A stretch of 42,628 nucleotides of DNA, from IMG/VR virus record IMGVR_UViG_3300042806_000100, positions 1-42,628 of that record; one strand, written 5' to 3'. This stretch comes from a virus. The position numbers and the translations under genes are program-made. Positions 27,058-35,444 of the stretch are shown here, in pieces (the first letter of the stretch is position 1; every line of letters starts with the position of its first letter). The notes under the pieces were generated by a model. It saw only the letters and a list, made by a program, of their open reading frames with translations, was not told the DNA's origin and did no database searches.

Positions 27058-29802
27058 TTATTTCTTCTTCTTAGCTCCAACATCATATTTGTTCTTATTT
27101 TCCTTAGCTATCTGTAATTGTTTGTCAGCAATCTCTTTCTGAGTCTGTAATTTCTGACGCTCAATATCTAACTTCTGAGAATTTGTAGCATTCTTATTAA
27201 CTTCCTGCTCACGTTTAAAACTCATAGTGTCCTGATAGCTTTGTTGTTTCTGAATATTAGCTAGAACATCTTGATAATCAGACACTTGGTTCTTATCAAT
27301 ATCCATCATAGCACCATAACCTGCTGATCTAATCTCAGCAAGAGTGATGTTATTTTGTCTATCAAGATCTGCTTGTTCAGCTTTAAACTGAATGTCCATT
27401 TGTTTCTGACGTTCTTGAGAAGCAAGCATTTCTTCCTGCATTTTCTGTTGAGCTTCTTGTTCTTGTTGTTTAAGAGCATTAGCTTTTTCTTCTGCAGATT
27501 TAAGAACACCTGTTAATTCAGCTATAGATTCAGACTTAATAACATTTCCTAAGTCAAAGATTGTAGCACCCGTAGTATTATTGTTAATAGCAAGTTGACG
27601 TAACTGCTCCATAACATTACGTTGGTTAGTCTTTGTTGTACAGAAGATATTAAAATCTCTCATTAAAAGATCTGTTCCATTCATTTGGAAGTTGATCTTC
27701 TCATCATTACCTGTAATATATTGAAGTCTTAAACTAGGTTTCTTAGAATGGTAGTATTGAGCTAAGTCAGTTCTCATTTGGTGAACTCTTGGCATTAAGT
27801 AATCACTATGTTGTGTGAAGTACTGTTCTGTCTGAGCATAAGATGCATTCATAGCTTGTTCCACACCAGTGGCAGTCTGCTGCTGAGCTATCTGTTGTCC
27901 CATACGTTGTTGGTTAAGACCAACCACTTCAAACGCTTGGTTCTTAAAATAAGTAGCTAAGTTCACTCTAGATAACAAACGGTTTGTTTGCTCTAAGTTT
28001 AACACTTGGTAGTGTTGAAAGTTAAGAGCATTCTCAGTGTTTGTAATAGAAGTATCCAATGGCAACATTTGGAAGTTCTTCATAGCCACATAGGCTTTAG
28101 CCAGATTATTTTTACCCCAGTCTTCTCCCAAGGAGTGACGAGGTAAAGCATTCTGGTCTAACATGATCACCGTGCCGAGTTCATCTACTAAAATGTCTGC
28201 GATCTGGTTATTCACAATATTGTAGCCTATTTGGTAGGGCTTCATTAGATCAACCAATGAAGTACTCCTAGTATTTCTATCACCAAATACAGATCCTTCC
28301 ACTGGAAGTTTACATCCGTATAGTGTACTATCTCCTTTAAATTGGAATGGTATCTTACCTGGTCTACCACCGTTAAGACCTAGGTAGATTGGGTTAATAC
28401 CACTTGGGTTATTCATTCCCCAGAATGCTGGTCTATTAGGACCAATCTTTACCCCACCCCATGTTTCATTAATCCAAATCCAATCTACGTGTTCACCATA
28501 GATTAAGTTGTCTTTAGATTTCTGTTTGTAAACCACAGTGTTATACTGAGGTTTCTCAGTGATCTTATAATCTTCACTGATAATATCTTGAATAGTTTCT
28601 CCTTCTTCTGTAATACGTGTAAGATGACCCACCTTACGTTGACTCTTCCAATAAATCTGAGAAACACGTAATAAGTGTGTTTTACCAAAATCAACCGTGT
28701 CTTCTGAATCTGATAAGATCCATTCAACTATATCTCCTGAACCAAATTTAGTATCATAAAGAGAAGCATATTGTCTATACCCTAATGATGGCATCTGAGT
28801 ATTCCAGTCATGAGACTTTGTAGGATCATAGTAAGTTCCATCATTTTGGTATCCTTGTACAGCATAACCAGCTGATCTTATAGGATAAATAGCTTCTAAA
28901 GCTTCTAATTGATCTTGACTCATCATCCAACCATACTTGTCAATAACGTCTGATACAGACATCATATCCATTTTACCTACCCAGTTACCCTGAGAAATGT
29001 AACGTACATCTGGAGATTTATGATAGAATGTTAAAAGAGGATTCCAAAGCTCCACCTCATAATCATCTTCATTCATCTTAAAATGCCAAAACTCTCTATC
29101 TGTAATAAGCATGTCTCTAAAAGCACGCTCTTCTAATTCTTGTAAACCAAACTTCTCAGTGTCCACCTTCATCTGATGGGTAGCCCACTCTTCAATCATA
29201 GATCTATAATCCTTTTTAAAATACGCCTCAATTTCAGGAAGAGTTTTTAATTGTTCAGGATTAAGCATTTGTTGAGCTTCCTCAGACTCAGGATCAAGTC
29301 CTTGGTTAATCATTTGGATTAAGACCTTTTGTTGAGCTTGTTGTAATAAATACTCCTCAACCATAGATCTTTTCTCTTCTAACATCTCATTATAAGAGAT
29401 GTCATCAATAGCTCTAAACATAATCTTAGAGGTACGTTTACTAAATTCATTAGTAAGTACGTTGATTACGTTAGGAATAATAGGATAGAATTTAAGTTCT
29501 AAAGCTGATTCATCTTCTTTAGTTAATGTATCTATAAGATCAGCCATCTCATTGTCTTCTTCTACAATGTAATCAGCTTTGTCAATAATTCCTTTAGCAA
29601 GCTTGTAGTTTTTCATTAATCTACGAGCATTACGTTTAAGTTGCTTCATACCCTGAAACTCTAGCCAATCTAGATTCCATGCTCTCCACTCCTCATCCTT
29701 CTCTTTTTCAGCCAGAAACTGAATAGGTTGGGTTAACGTACCCATCTTATTATAGTCAGCTTTTTTACCAGCTTTGAGATCCATTGCGTTATATATCTGC
29801 AT
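27058..29802 (-). CDS. Portal protein
   Basis: A 914-aa portal, far larger than the usual 500-700 aa but typical for crAss-like phages. Recognisable stretches are KNYKLAKGIIDKADYIVE (65-82), KFYPIIPNVINVLTNEFSKR (104-123) and FRAIDDISYNEMLEEKRSM (129-147). The C-terminal 170 residues form a long K/Q/E-rich coiled coil ending in KYDVGAKKKK, which would lie as a barrel pointing into the head. The portal is the dodecameric channel for DNA entry and exit and the docking site for terminase. It is followed by the scaffold-like gene after a 111-nt A/T-rich gap in which I see nothing else. Confidence 0.85.
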   Translation of the reverse strand: MQIYNAMDLKAGKKADYNKMGTLTQPIQFLAEKEKDEEWRAWNLDWLEFQGMKQLKRNARRLMKNYKLAKGIIDKADYIVEEDNEMADLIDTLTKEDESALELKFYPIIPNVINVLTNEFSKRTSKIMFRAIDDISYNEMLEEKRSMVEEYLLQQAQQKVLIQMINQGLDPESEEAQQMLNPEQLKTLPEIEAYFKKDYRSMIEEWATHQMKVDTEKFGLQELEERAFRDMLITDREFWHFKMNEDDYEVELWNPLLTFYHKSPDVRYISQGNWVGKMDMMSVSDVIDKYGWMMSQDQLEALEAIYPIRSAGYAVQGYQNDGTYYDPTKSHDWNTQMPSLGYRQYASLYDTKFGSGDIVEWILSDSEDTVDFGKTHLLRVSQIYWKSQRKVGHLTRITEEGETIQDIISEDYKITEKPQYNTVVYKQKSKDNLIYGEHVDWIWINETWGGVKIGPNRPAFWGMNNPSGINPIYLGLNGGRPGKIPFQFKGDSTLYGCKLPVEGSVFGDRNTRSTSLVDLMKPYQIGYNIVNNQIADILVDELGTVIMLDQNALPRHSLGEDWGKNNLAKAYVAMKNFQMLPLDTSITNTENALNFQHYQVLNLEQTNRLLSRVNLATYFKNQAFEVVGLNQQRMGQQIAQQQTATGVEQAMNASYAQTEQYFTQHSDYLMPRVHQMRTDLAQYYHSKKPSLRLQYITGNDEKINFQMNGTDLLMRDFNIFCTTKTNQRNVMEQLRQLAINNNTTGATIFDLGNVIKSESIAELTGVLKSAEEKANALKQQEQEAQQKMQEEMLASQERQKQMDIQFKAEQADLDRQNNITLAEIRSAGYGAMMDIDKNQVSDYQDVLANIQKQQSYQDTMSFKREQEVNKNATNSQKLDIERQKLQTQKEIADKQLQIAKENKNKYDVGAKKKK

Positions 29803-29807
29803 GATTC

Positions 29808-30095
29808 TTAATTGTTTAAGTCTAAATCAGCTGTAAAAGTTCTAGCTGATCCAGTTATAGAAGTTGAACTAGAGGTGTATGTAATTGGATTACCATTAAT
29901 GGTTCCATAAGGTTGAATAGGTACTGTCCATGGTGTAGTAGTTCCAGTTGACCAACCTGGTGTTGAACTAACTGTTAATTCCACCTCTTCCTCCTTTAAA
30001 ATAAGTAAAGCTTCCTCTAATGTGAGAGAACTTTCTTTTATTAAACGAGATAGTATGGCTACTTTTTGAGCATGTAATGGCACTTCTTGTTGCAT
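29808..30095 (-). CDS. Small protein between terminase and portal
   Basis: A 95-aa protein. Residues 1-45 are helical and amphipathic (HAQKVAILSRLIKESSLTLE, then EALLILKEEEVELTV); the rest is a Ser/Thr/Pro/Gly-rich, probably disordered tail. It overlaps the terminase stop by one base and lies 5 nt before the portal start, so it is coupled to both. A short gene with an 'EALLILKE' helix is found at this place in crAss-like genomes, as I recall. A terminase- or portal-adaptor role is a guess. Confidence 0.6.
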   Translation of the reverse strand: MQQEVPLHAQKVAILSRLIKESSLTLEEALLILKEEEVELTVSSTPGWSTGTTTPWTVPIQPYGTINGNPITYTSSSTSITGSARTFTADLDLNN

Positions 30096-32305
30096 TATCT
30101 TATATTTTTAAAGGGATTTCTAGAAGGTTGATTGTTTCCAGCACCTCTCTTGGAACCGCCCATATGTCTGAATGGACTCCAATTTAATTTACTAAATTTT
30201 TGCGAGTTAACCAAATTTTCATTTGTAACTTCTACACGTTTAGCCAGTCCTCTGTTAGATTGTTGCACCTTTGCAAAGGCTATTAGAGCTGAAAAAGCTA
30301 CAAGTCTATCCACGTTCACCCCATCTTGGTAAGCTTGCATCTCTTTTAGAAGCATTGGATCAGGTATTCTTTCCACTCCATAAATAGTCTTTACAATAGT
30401 TCCATCAGGAGTAGTTTCAGTGTCTAGCTCTTCTTTTAAAAATTCAATAGCATAAGATAGGACCGTTCCTTTGAATAATGTACCCACGTTCTTCCATCCA
30501 TATTCCTGGAATACATTACGATTAGCTCCTATATCTTTTAAAAATAAGATCATGTCTTTAGGAACTAGATATCTTTGTTTCTTTTTAGAGATCATATATT
30601 GTATAAACAAAGCTACGTTATTCTCCACAATAGTCCAGGCATTATACCATTCTATAAGTAATTCTAGTCTTTCATGGGTTTTATTGATATCATCAAAACG
30701 TCCACACCAGCTAGCTACTATCTTATCTCTCTCAATTGTGTTACTCACCTTACCGTTTCCGTCATCTTTAATCACTTCTACAGGATTCTTGTAAATGTAA
30801 ATAGCACATAGTGAGTCAGATGTAGTTGTCTTACCCTCACTCACTGGATCGACTGACCCATAGTACATACCAAAGCTTGGATCTTTATGAGGTCTTTCAT
30901 AAATACATAACACTCCTTCTTTATCTTCTGTCTTTTTAGATATGGGCCATTCTGTAATTGGTATCTTTCTAGATGGTCTATCTATAATCTTTCCATCAGA
31001 ATCTCTAGATAGTTCAAGATATTCTACAGGATATTGTTTATCTTGAATACGTTGTTGTTGTCTAGCAATCAAATGTGGAGCAAATATAGATAGCTTTCTA
31101 GTTGCAAAAGCTTCTTCAATATTACGAGGATGCTGGGATATTTCCAGCTGATAAGCTGCCGGTTCAAGATCTTTCTTAAGTTTTACAAACTCTTCTTCTA
31201 AAGCTTGTAAAGCCTCAGTGACTAGAGAGTTACCGTATTTGTCAATATAAGGGGGCATAGACCACTGTTCAGGAATAAACAAGCCAGTTACTCCAATCGT
31301 TCCTTTACCGTCTATAAGGTCAGATTTGACCCCATAGAATCCATTCTCCTCAGGTTTATCTATGTAAAGTTTCAAAGGTTCACATTGATCAAGGTCTCCC
31401 ACTGATCCTGCAGCAATAAACTGACCTGTAATCATATGACCAGACTTAAGTGCTGGCTTCATATATCCATAGGTGTCATTCATCTTTGGAGCAATACCTG
31501 CCTCCTCGTGAAAGAAATAAGTTACAGGTCCACCGACACCGTGTGTAGGATCTTTCTCAAATGAGTATAAGTTGATAGAAGACTTTAATCCTCTATAAGT
31601 ATCTCTATTTGCTACCCTCACTTTAATCTGTTGGTTCCATGCTCCCACCTTATCTGGTTCAGCTGGTCTATACCATGCTGTATGTTCATTTAGGAAGTTA
31701 CGATATTCTGTTAAGAATTTCCAAGATCCTTTTTCATTGATATAGTCTTTAAGACTTGCTCCTATTTTAAGTACAGCTCCTTCTTCAAATACCCATTGAT
31801 TAATTAACTTAGCCATATGGAAATAAGAAGATGCTATCTGACGTTTCTTTAAAACAATAGCATGCTTCCAATGTAATTCTGCTAAATGTTCATATAGAGC
31901 TAAATGATACTGAGCATCTCTCACCTTAGCAAAGTCAAACCTTTTTTCTTCCTTATCATAAATAGGTAGGAAGTTTAACCACATGTAATAGTCTCTAGAA
32001 ATAAACCAGTTTTTATCACCACTATGGATTATAACACCTTTTCTACATTTATTCTTTTGGTCATCCCAGTATTTAACAAAGTCTTTACTTCTTACTGGAG
32101 ATGCACAATAGTATCCTTGCTTCTGAAACTTACGTCCCTCAGCATTAAATATAAGAGATGTTTCATCAAACTCATACTGTCCTGGTTCTTTAAATAAAGA
32201 TAAAAGATAGTCTCGGAACTCCTCACGTGAATAAAACACGGTGGTATCCCAAGACCCATCTTTATAGGTTGGTATTTCTAAATATATATTATCTGATTTC
32301 TCCAC
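30095..32305 (-). CDS. terL: Terminase large subunit
   Basis: A 736-aa TerL with both domains. The ATPase part has a deviant Walker A (VLKKRQIASS, 151-160) and Walker B (VTYFFHEEAG, 261-270, catalytic Glu in HEE). The RNase H-like nuclease part has the first acidic residue Asp486 in YYGSVDPVSEG, Glu561 in TIVENN and Asp666 in GVNVDRLVAF. The enzyme pumps DNA into the procapsid through the portal and cuts the concatemer. Length and motifs fit the crAss-like group. It overlaps the 94-aa gene upstream by 17 nt and the 95-aa gene downstream by one base. The C-terminus is Arg/Gly/Asn-rich. Confidence 0.9.
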   Translation of the reverse strand: MEKSDNIYLEIPTYKDGSWDTTVFYSREEFRDYLLSLFKEPGQYEFDETSLIFNAEGRKFQKQGYYCASPVRSKDFVKYWDDQKNKCRKGVIIHSGDKNWFISRDYYMWLNFLPIYDKEEKRFDFAKVRDAQYHLALYEHLAELHWKHAIVLKKRQIASSYFHMAKLINQWVFEEGAVLKIGASLKDYINEKGSWKFLTEYRNFLNEHTAWYRPAEPDKVGAWNQQIKVRVANRDTYRGLKSSINLYSFEKDPTHGVGGPVTYFFHEEAGIAPKMNDTYGYMKPALKSGHMITGQFIAAGSVGDLDQCEPLKLYIDKPEENGFYGVKSDLIDGKGTIGVTGLFIPEQWSMPPYIDKYGNSLVTEALQALEEEFVKLKKDLEPAAYQLEISQHPRNIEEAFATRKLSIFAPHLIARQQQRIQDKQYPVEYLELSRDSDGKIIDRPSRKIPITEWPISKKTEDKEGVLCIYERPHKDPSFGMYYGSVDPVSEGKTTTSDSLCAIYIYKNPVEVIKDDGNGKVSNTIERDKIVASWCGRFDDINKTHERLELLIEWYNAWTIVENNVALFIQYMISKKKQRYLVPKDMILFLKDIGANRNVFQEYGWKNVGTLFKGTVLSYAIEFLKEELDTETTPDGTIVKTIYGVERIPDPMLLKEMQAYQDGVNVDRLVAFSALIAFAKVQQSNRGLAKRVEVTNENLVNSQKFSKLNWSPFRHMGGSKRGAGNNQPSRNPFKNIR

Positions 32306-32573
32306 GTGTAAGATCTTCTATCATTCCTACATCACCTTTTGTACGGTGAAGCATATCTAATAGGGTGTTTAAATGTTTACTTTTTAATACAGCATGATGT
32401 TGGCTATTACTCCAATACTCATTATAAACATTTCTTGGAATAGCATTCCATAACTGATTATATGAATTGTAATGAAATACCCAATCAGACATATAACTTG
32501 ATTCTGGTATTAAGTGTTCACCAATAGCGGCAAACTCTTTAATTTCTAGGTCTGTGTACACTTCTGTTTTCAT
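32289..32573 (-). CDS. Unknown protein upstream of terminase
   Basis: A 94-aa protein, rich in aromatic residues and Asn (YMSDWVFHYNSYNQLWNAIP), with no known motif. Its last 17 nt overlap the start of terL. It lies directly after the tRNA-like RNA element, so its mRNA 5' end may be produced by processing of that RNA. A helper of terminase is possible from position alone. Confidence 0.5.
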   Translation of the reverse strand: MKTEVYTDLEIKEFAAIGEHLIPESSYMSDWVFHYNSYNQLWNAIPRNVYNEYWSNSQHHAVLKSKHLNTLLDMLHRTKGDVGMIEDLTRGEIR

Positions 32574-32590
32574 AGGTTATTTGTTTTAGC

Positions 32591-32756
32591 TGTAGGAGAA
32601 GGACTCGAACCTTCAAACAGTGATTCAAAAAGTAGCATAATGCTTGCAAGCTGGTGGTCAACCCCATACTACTTTTCTATTTCATAATCTGTGCCCACGA
32701 GACGAGTGGGTGTGTATGCCTAAGTATGCTGAGATACTTTTTTTCACCATCCTACA
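32591..32756 (-). ncRNA. tRNA-like-ended structured RNA (166 nt), tmRNA-like architecture
   Basis: On the minus strand the ends TGTAGGA (32750-32756) and TCCTACA (32591-32597) pair over all 7 bp. The 3' part has a perfect T-arm (GAAGG TTCGAGT CCTTC, 32598-32614) abutting the acceptor strand as in tRNA. Instead of D and anticodon arms, GTGA plus AAAAAGTA near the 5' end pair with TACTTTTT plus TCAC before the T-arm (4 + 8 bp around a small internal loop). A GCATA/TATGC helix and an inner CCCAC/GTGGG hairpin follow. This is the layout of a tmRNA-type tRNA-like domain, but much shorter. CCA is not encoded. I see no convincing tag sequence and no G-U pair at position 3, so identity is open. Confidence 0.55.
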
Positions 32757-32887
32757 ATGTTGTAACTTATTACGTCAGTGGAAAAGTTACCAAACCATCT
32801 AGCTTACGATCTAGCTCTTGTAGTGTGCCTATTTAATAAATAAGCCTTAGAGGAACTACGACCCCGTGTACTTAGGGAACATTATCT
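32757..32887 (-). other. Structured noncoding spacer upstream of the tRNA-like RNA
   Basis: 131 nt without an ORF between the 173-aa gene and the tRNA-like element. In minus-strand RNA, GCTTATTT pairs with AAATAGGC (8 bp; one G-U pair that would be a C-A mismatch on the other strand) and GTAACTT pairs with AAGTTAC (7 bp). AGCTAGAT occurs twice. It may be a leader or processing region of the RNA that follows. Confidence 0.4.
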
Positions 32888-33409
32888 TTATTGATCATAT
32901 GCTAAGTCTTGTCCTCCTCTTACAGAAGACTGTTGTTCATCCATTAAGTCTTTATAGATTCCTTTATAAGATTGTCTTACAGAATCAAACTTCTCAGCTA
33001 TTCTAAGAATGCCTACAGCTGATCCGTCTCTACCAAAGGTAGGGGTTTCTGTAGCTAGCACCTTTCCTAAATTATCTAAAGCTGTTTTAATTCCATAATA
33101 TGCTCTTGATGTTTCTGTCTCATACATTTGTTTACATCTTCTTAAAGCATGTGCTATCTCATCTTCCTCTGGAGAAAAATCTCCATTTACCTCTTCTAAT
33201 ATCACTTCTTCTTTCTCACTCTCTGGAAAATGAAAGAAAGGATTTAGATCTGGATTAGGACAGGTCATGTAAAACAGATATGTATATATGTTTAAATACT
33301 CTGTAGGATGAGAGACCATTAAGTCTTTAAGGAACTTTAATGTATAGCAATGTTCACTAGGTGTAACATTTCCATTCTGTATATCAAATAATCTTACCAT
33401 TAGTTCCAA
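32888..33409 (-). CDS. Conserved crAss-like protein before terminase, small-terminase candidate
   Basis: A 173-aa protein with TPSEHCYTLKFLKDLM, YLFYMTCPNPDLNPFF, an acidic middle, SRAYYGIKTALDNLGKVLAT and a C-terminus FDSVRQSYKGIYKDLMDEQQ then SVRGGQDLAYDQ. I recall this as one of the well-conserved unassigned proteins near terL in crAss-like phages. Position, size and mainly helical content would suit a small terminase subunit, which otherwise is missing here, but no helix-turn-helix is clear. It overlaps the upstream gene by 10 nt and is separated from terL by the noncoding RNA region. Confidence 0.6.
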   Translation of the reverse strand: MELMVRLFDIQNGNVTPSEHCYTLKFLKDLMVSHPTEYLNIYTYLFYMTCPNPDLNPFFHFPESEKEEVILEEVNGDFSPEEDEIAHALRRCKQMYETETSRAYYGIKTALDNLGKVLATETPTFGRDGSAVGILRIAEKFDSVRQSYKGIYKDLMDEQQSSVRGGQDLAYDQ

Positions 33410-33915
33410 TGTTTATTATATGCCTCAAAATAAAAAGTGAGGTCTTGTTTAGTGTCATCATAGTATTCTCCTACAACATCACTTTTAAATCTACTACCTA
33501 TATTTTCGTACAAGCTAGTAGTTATTATTGTACCTGTCACTTTATTTCTAAATAGTTTGTTAAGCCATGTATATGTTCCTCCACGGATAACACCTGCTTC
33601 TACTAAAAGATAATATTTATATTGGACATCTGAAAACTTAAACCATGCATCTATATCTTGGTCTGCTTTTCTAACATACTTATGTTCATCTTCATCTGGA
33701 TATGCTACATGTATAGGAAGTACATCACACATCTCACCATGTTTACTTAAGTTATGAGCTACGTGCATAGCTACAGTGGCTGAATAGTCAGGACTCACCA
33801 TAACTACAAGTGTATTTTCAGCTGATATATCTGGATACTTTTCAATAACCTTATTGGTGAGTGTAACAATAAGCTTTTTTTCTTTAGCTGCTGTAACTAA
33901 TAATGGTTTTCTCAT
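33400..33915 (-). CDS. Phosphoribosyltransferase-like protein
   Basis: A 171-aa protein whose layout resembles a type I phosphoribosyltransferase fold: an early strand-loop (LVVMVSPDYSATVAMHVAHN, about 42-61) like the PPi loop with following helix, and a core hydrophobic strand with loop YYLLVEAGVIRGGTYTWLN (about 106-124) in the place of the PRPP loop. The two acidic residues normal in that loop are only partly kept (one Glu), so it may bind nucleotides without transferase activity. It overlaps the nuclease gene by one base. The assignment rests on pattern alone. Confidence 0.4.
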   Translation of the reverse strand: MRKPLLVTAAKEKKLIVTLTNKVIEKYPDISAENTLVVMVSPDYSATVAMHVAHNLSKHGEMCDVLPIHVAYPDEDEHKYVRKADQDIDAWFKFSDVQYKYYLLVEAGVIRGGTYTWLNKLFRNKVTGTIITTSLYENIGSRFKSDVVGEYYDDTKQDLTFYFEAYNKHWN

Positions 33916-34754
33916 TAGTATTTAGGTTTTAATCTACTTCTATTATCTTCTAGCCAATGTATAAGAGCTATTGCTTCTGCTTTTAAATATGGTACGTCAT
34001 AAGGAATAACATCTTTCACTATAGGATTGCCTGTAGAGTCTAAAGCTGTTACAGGATTATCATACTTATCTCTACCAGATTCTTCAAATAGAATATGATG
34101 TATAATAAGTTTACCTGGTTTTAATTTAGGATTGTGTTTAAGAATAATAAACATATACATAGATAGTTGTAATGCATAATGCATAAAGTTACAATCATCT
34201 AAATGTGATAAAGGAGATGACATTTTCTGACTAACGCCTTCCCAATTGGTAAAGCTTTCTGTCTTAATTTCTTTATTAGTCTTATAGTCTGTAATATGTA
34301 CCTCTCCATTAATCACCTCAACAAGATCTGACTGACCACAAATGCCGGCAGATTTAAGGTAGACTAAATGTTCTGGATAGATACCATCTGTTAATTTCTG
34401 AGAGGGAGAATACTTACATCCTTCTTTTTCTATAGGAGTGAATACAGGAACAGTGACACCATGTCTTTCAATAGTGTTAAGTTCACATATATCTGCTTCT
34501 CTACAATTATGATACCATGTACCTAATGTAGTAGCACGAAGAGCTTCTGCTTTCCAAGCAGCTTTAATATCATCAGGAGTCATACCATACCATTTAGACT
34601 TTTTATTCTTTGCAGACTTCTCTGCAATTTTATCAGCGTCAAATGGTTGTTTGAAATTACCTATAAAACTAGTGACAGATAACCAATTAGTTAAGTCTGT
34701 TACATCTATACTTCTATACTTGTGATCCTCTGGTGTAAATATTAATATACTCAT
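33915..34754 (-). CDS. PD-(D/E)XK nuclease (RecB/Cas4-like)
   Basis: A 279-aa nuclease. Family motifs appear in order: GTWYHN (78-83), an acidic YPEHLVY (about 126-132), GQSDLVEV (140-147) giving Asp143, the VHITDYKTNKE strand (152-162) giving the D-x-K pair Asp156 and Lys158, and ALQLSMYMF (194-202) with the QLxxY helix. This is the RecB/Cas4-type exonuclease arrangement, without visible Cas4 iron-sulphur cysteines in a regular pattern. In crAss-like phages a PD-(D/E)XK gene is common in this area; likely roles are recombination, host DNA breakdown or processing of ends before packaging. The start overlaps the zinc-protein gene by 4 nt. Confidence 0.8.
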   Translation of the reverse strand: MSILIFTPEDHKYRSIDVTDLTNWLSVTSFIGNFKQPFDADKIAEKSAKNKKSKWYGMTPDDIKAAWKAEALRATTLGTWYHNCREADICELNTIERHGVTVPVFTPIEKEGCKYSPSQKLTDGIYPEHLVYLKSAGICGQSDLVEVINGEVHITDYKTNKEIKTESFTNWEGVSQKMSSPLSHLDDCNFMHYALQLSMYMFIILKHNPKLKPGKLIIHHILFEESGRDKYDNPVTALDSTGNPIVKDVIPYDVPYLKAEAIALIHWLEDNRSRLKPKY

Positions 34755-35080
34755 AGTCCTAGTTTTTGGTTAATTAAATCTTCTTCTTCTTGTGTAAGCT
34801 CAGCTTTCCAATGTCCCTTTGGACATTCTGAAGACAAAGATCTAGTCTTAAACCCTAGGGAACATCCACAACCTCCTAGTTTTTCATTACAGCAAGGATG
34901 TGTTCCTACCACCATACATCCTACACCCTGCACATCGTAAAGTGCACATTTCTCACATATCTGCATTCTCTGTTGTGCAATCTCTTCTACATCCTCTTTC
35001 TTAAATATGGAATTAGTCACTCCCTCTAGTATCTGACCTTTTGTTTTCCATAGCTTTATTATGTTTTCTCTTAGGCTCAT
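34751..35080 (-). CDS. Cys-rich zinc-binding protein
   Basis: A 109-aa protein with cysteines at 42, 45, 55, 63, 64, 71, 73 and 86 (CEKC, HPCC, GCGC, ECPKGHW), enough for one or two zinc sites. The helical N-terminus (SLRENIIKLWKTKGQILEGV) is encoded inside the 3' end of the IHF-like gene: 68 nt are read in two frames. The next in-frame Met is at 39, immediately before the first CxxC, and would lose the helix, so I keep the long form. Similar proteins occur in Bacteroidota phages. Its task is unknown, perhaps with the overlapping DNA-binding protein. Confidence 0.65.
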   Translation of the reverse strand: MSLRENIIKLWKTKGQILEGVTNSIFKKEDVEEIAQQRMQICEKCALYDVQGVGCMVVGTHPCCNEKLGGCGCSLGFKTRSLSSECPKGHWKAELTQEEEDLINQKLGL

Positions 35081-35444
35081 CTGTTGATGTTTTATGTAGT
35101 TTAATAAACTCTTTCCTCGTCTGCTCTTCTTCCATAATCTTTTTCATAGCCTTCATATCAAAAAGATTTTCATCTGTTCTAAATCTTGTCACCTTTTCTT
35201 GCACTCCTTTTTGCTTTAAGTTCTCTTTAAACCTTTCAAGCATTTCTATCATGTCATCTAGCTTCCAATGTTTTATAGTGAAATCTCCTAGATTGGTTAT
35301 ATGCACTCTACTGTGTTTTAAACTAGAAAGACTCTTTCTTACTTCCTGCCAATAGAAGTCAATGATATCTTTTATCATTTGTTCAGGTAGGTCTAGTTCT
35401 TTAGCTACCTCTGGGATCAGTTCTTTTGCTTTTTTAGGACGCAA
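35013..35444 (-). CDS. IHF/HU-like DNA-binding protein
   Basis: A 143-aa protein whose N-terminal 60 residues resemble HU/IHF: two helices (VAKELDLPEQMIKDIIDFYW, EVRKSLSSLK) and the first beta turn RVHITNLGDFTIKHW, which matches the conserved I-x-x-x-G-x-F signature. The remaining half is highly charged and helical, with a Lys/Arg-rich end. crAss-like phages encode IHF-like proteins of this kind near the structural genes. Expected role: bend DNA for packaging, genome condensation or transcription. It overlaps its neighbours on both sides (11 nt and 68 nt). Confidence 0.72.
   Translation of the reverse strand: MRPKKAKELIPEVAKELDLPEQMIKDIIDFYWQEVRKSLSSLKHSRVHITNLGDFTIKHWKLDDMIEMLERFKENLKQKGVQEKVTRFRTDENLFDMKAMKKIMEEEQTRKEFIKLHKTSTDEPKRKHNKAMENKRSDTRGSD

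Noticed and set aside
32591-32756. tRNA interrupted by a group I intron
   Set aside because: The insertion is only about 90 nt, too small for a group I intron, and no intron core motifs are visible.
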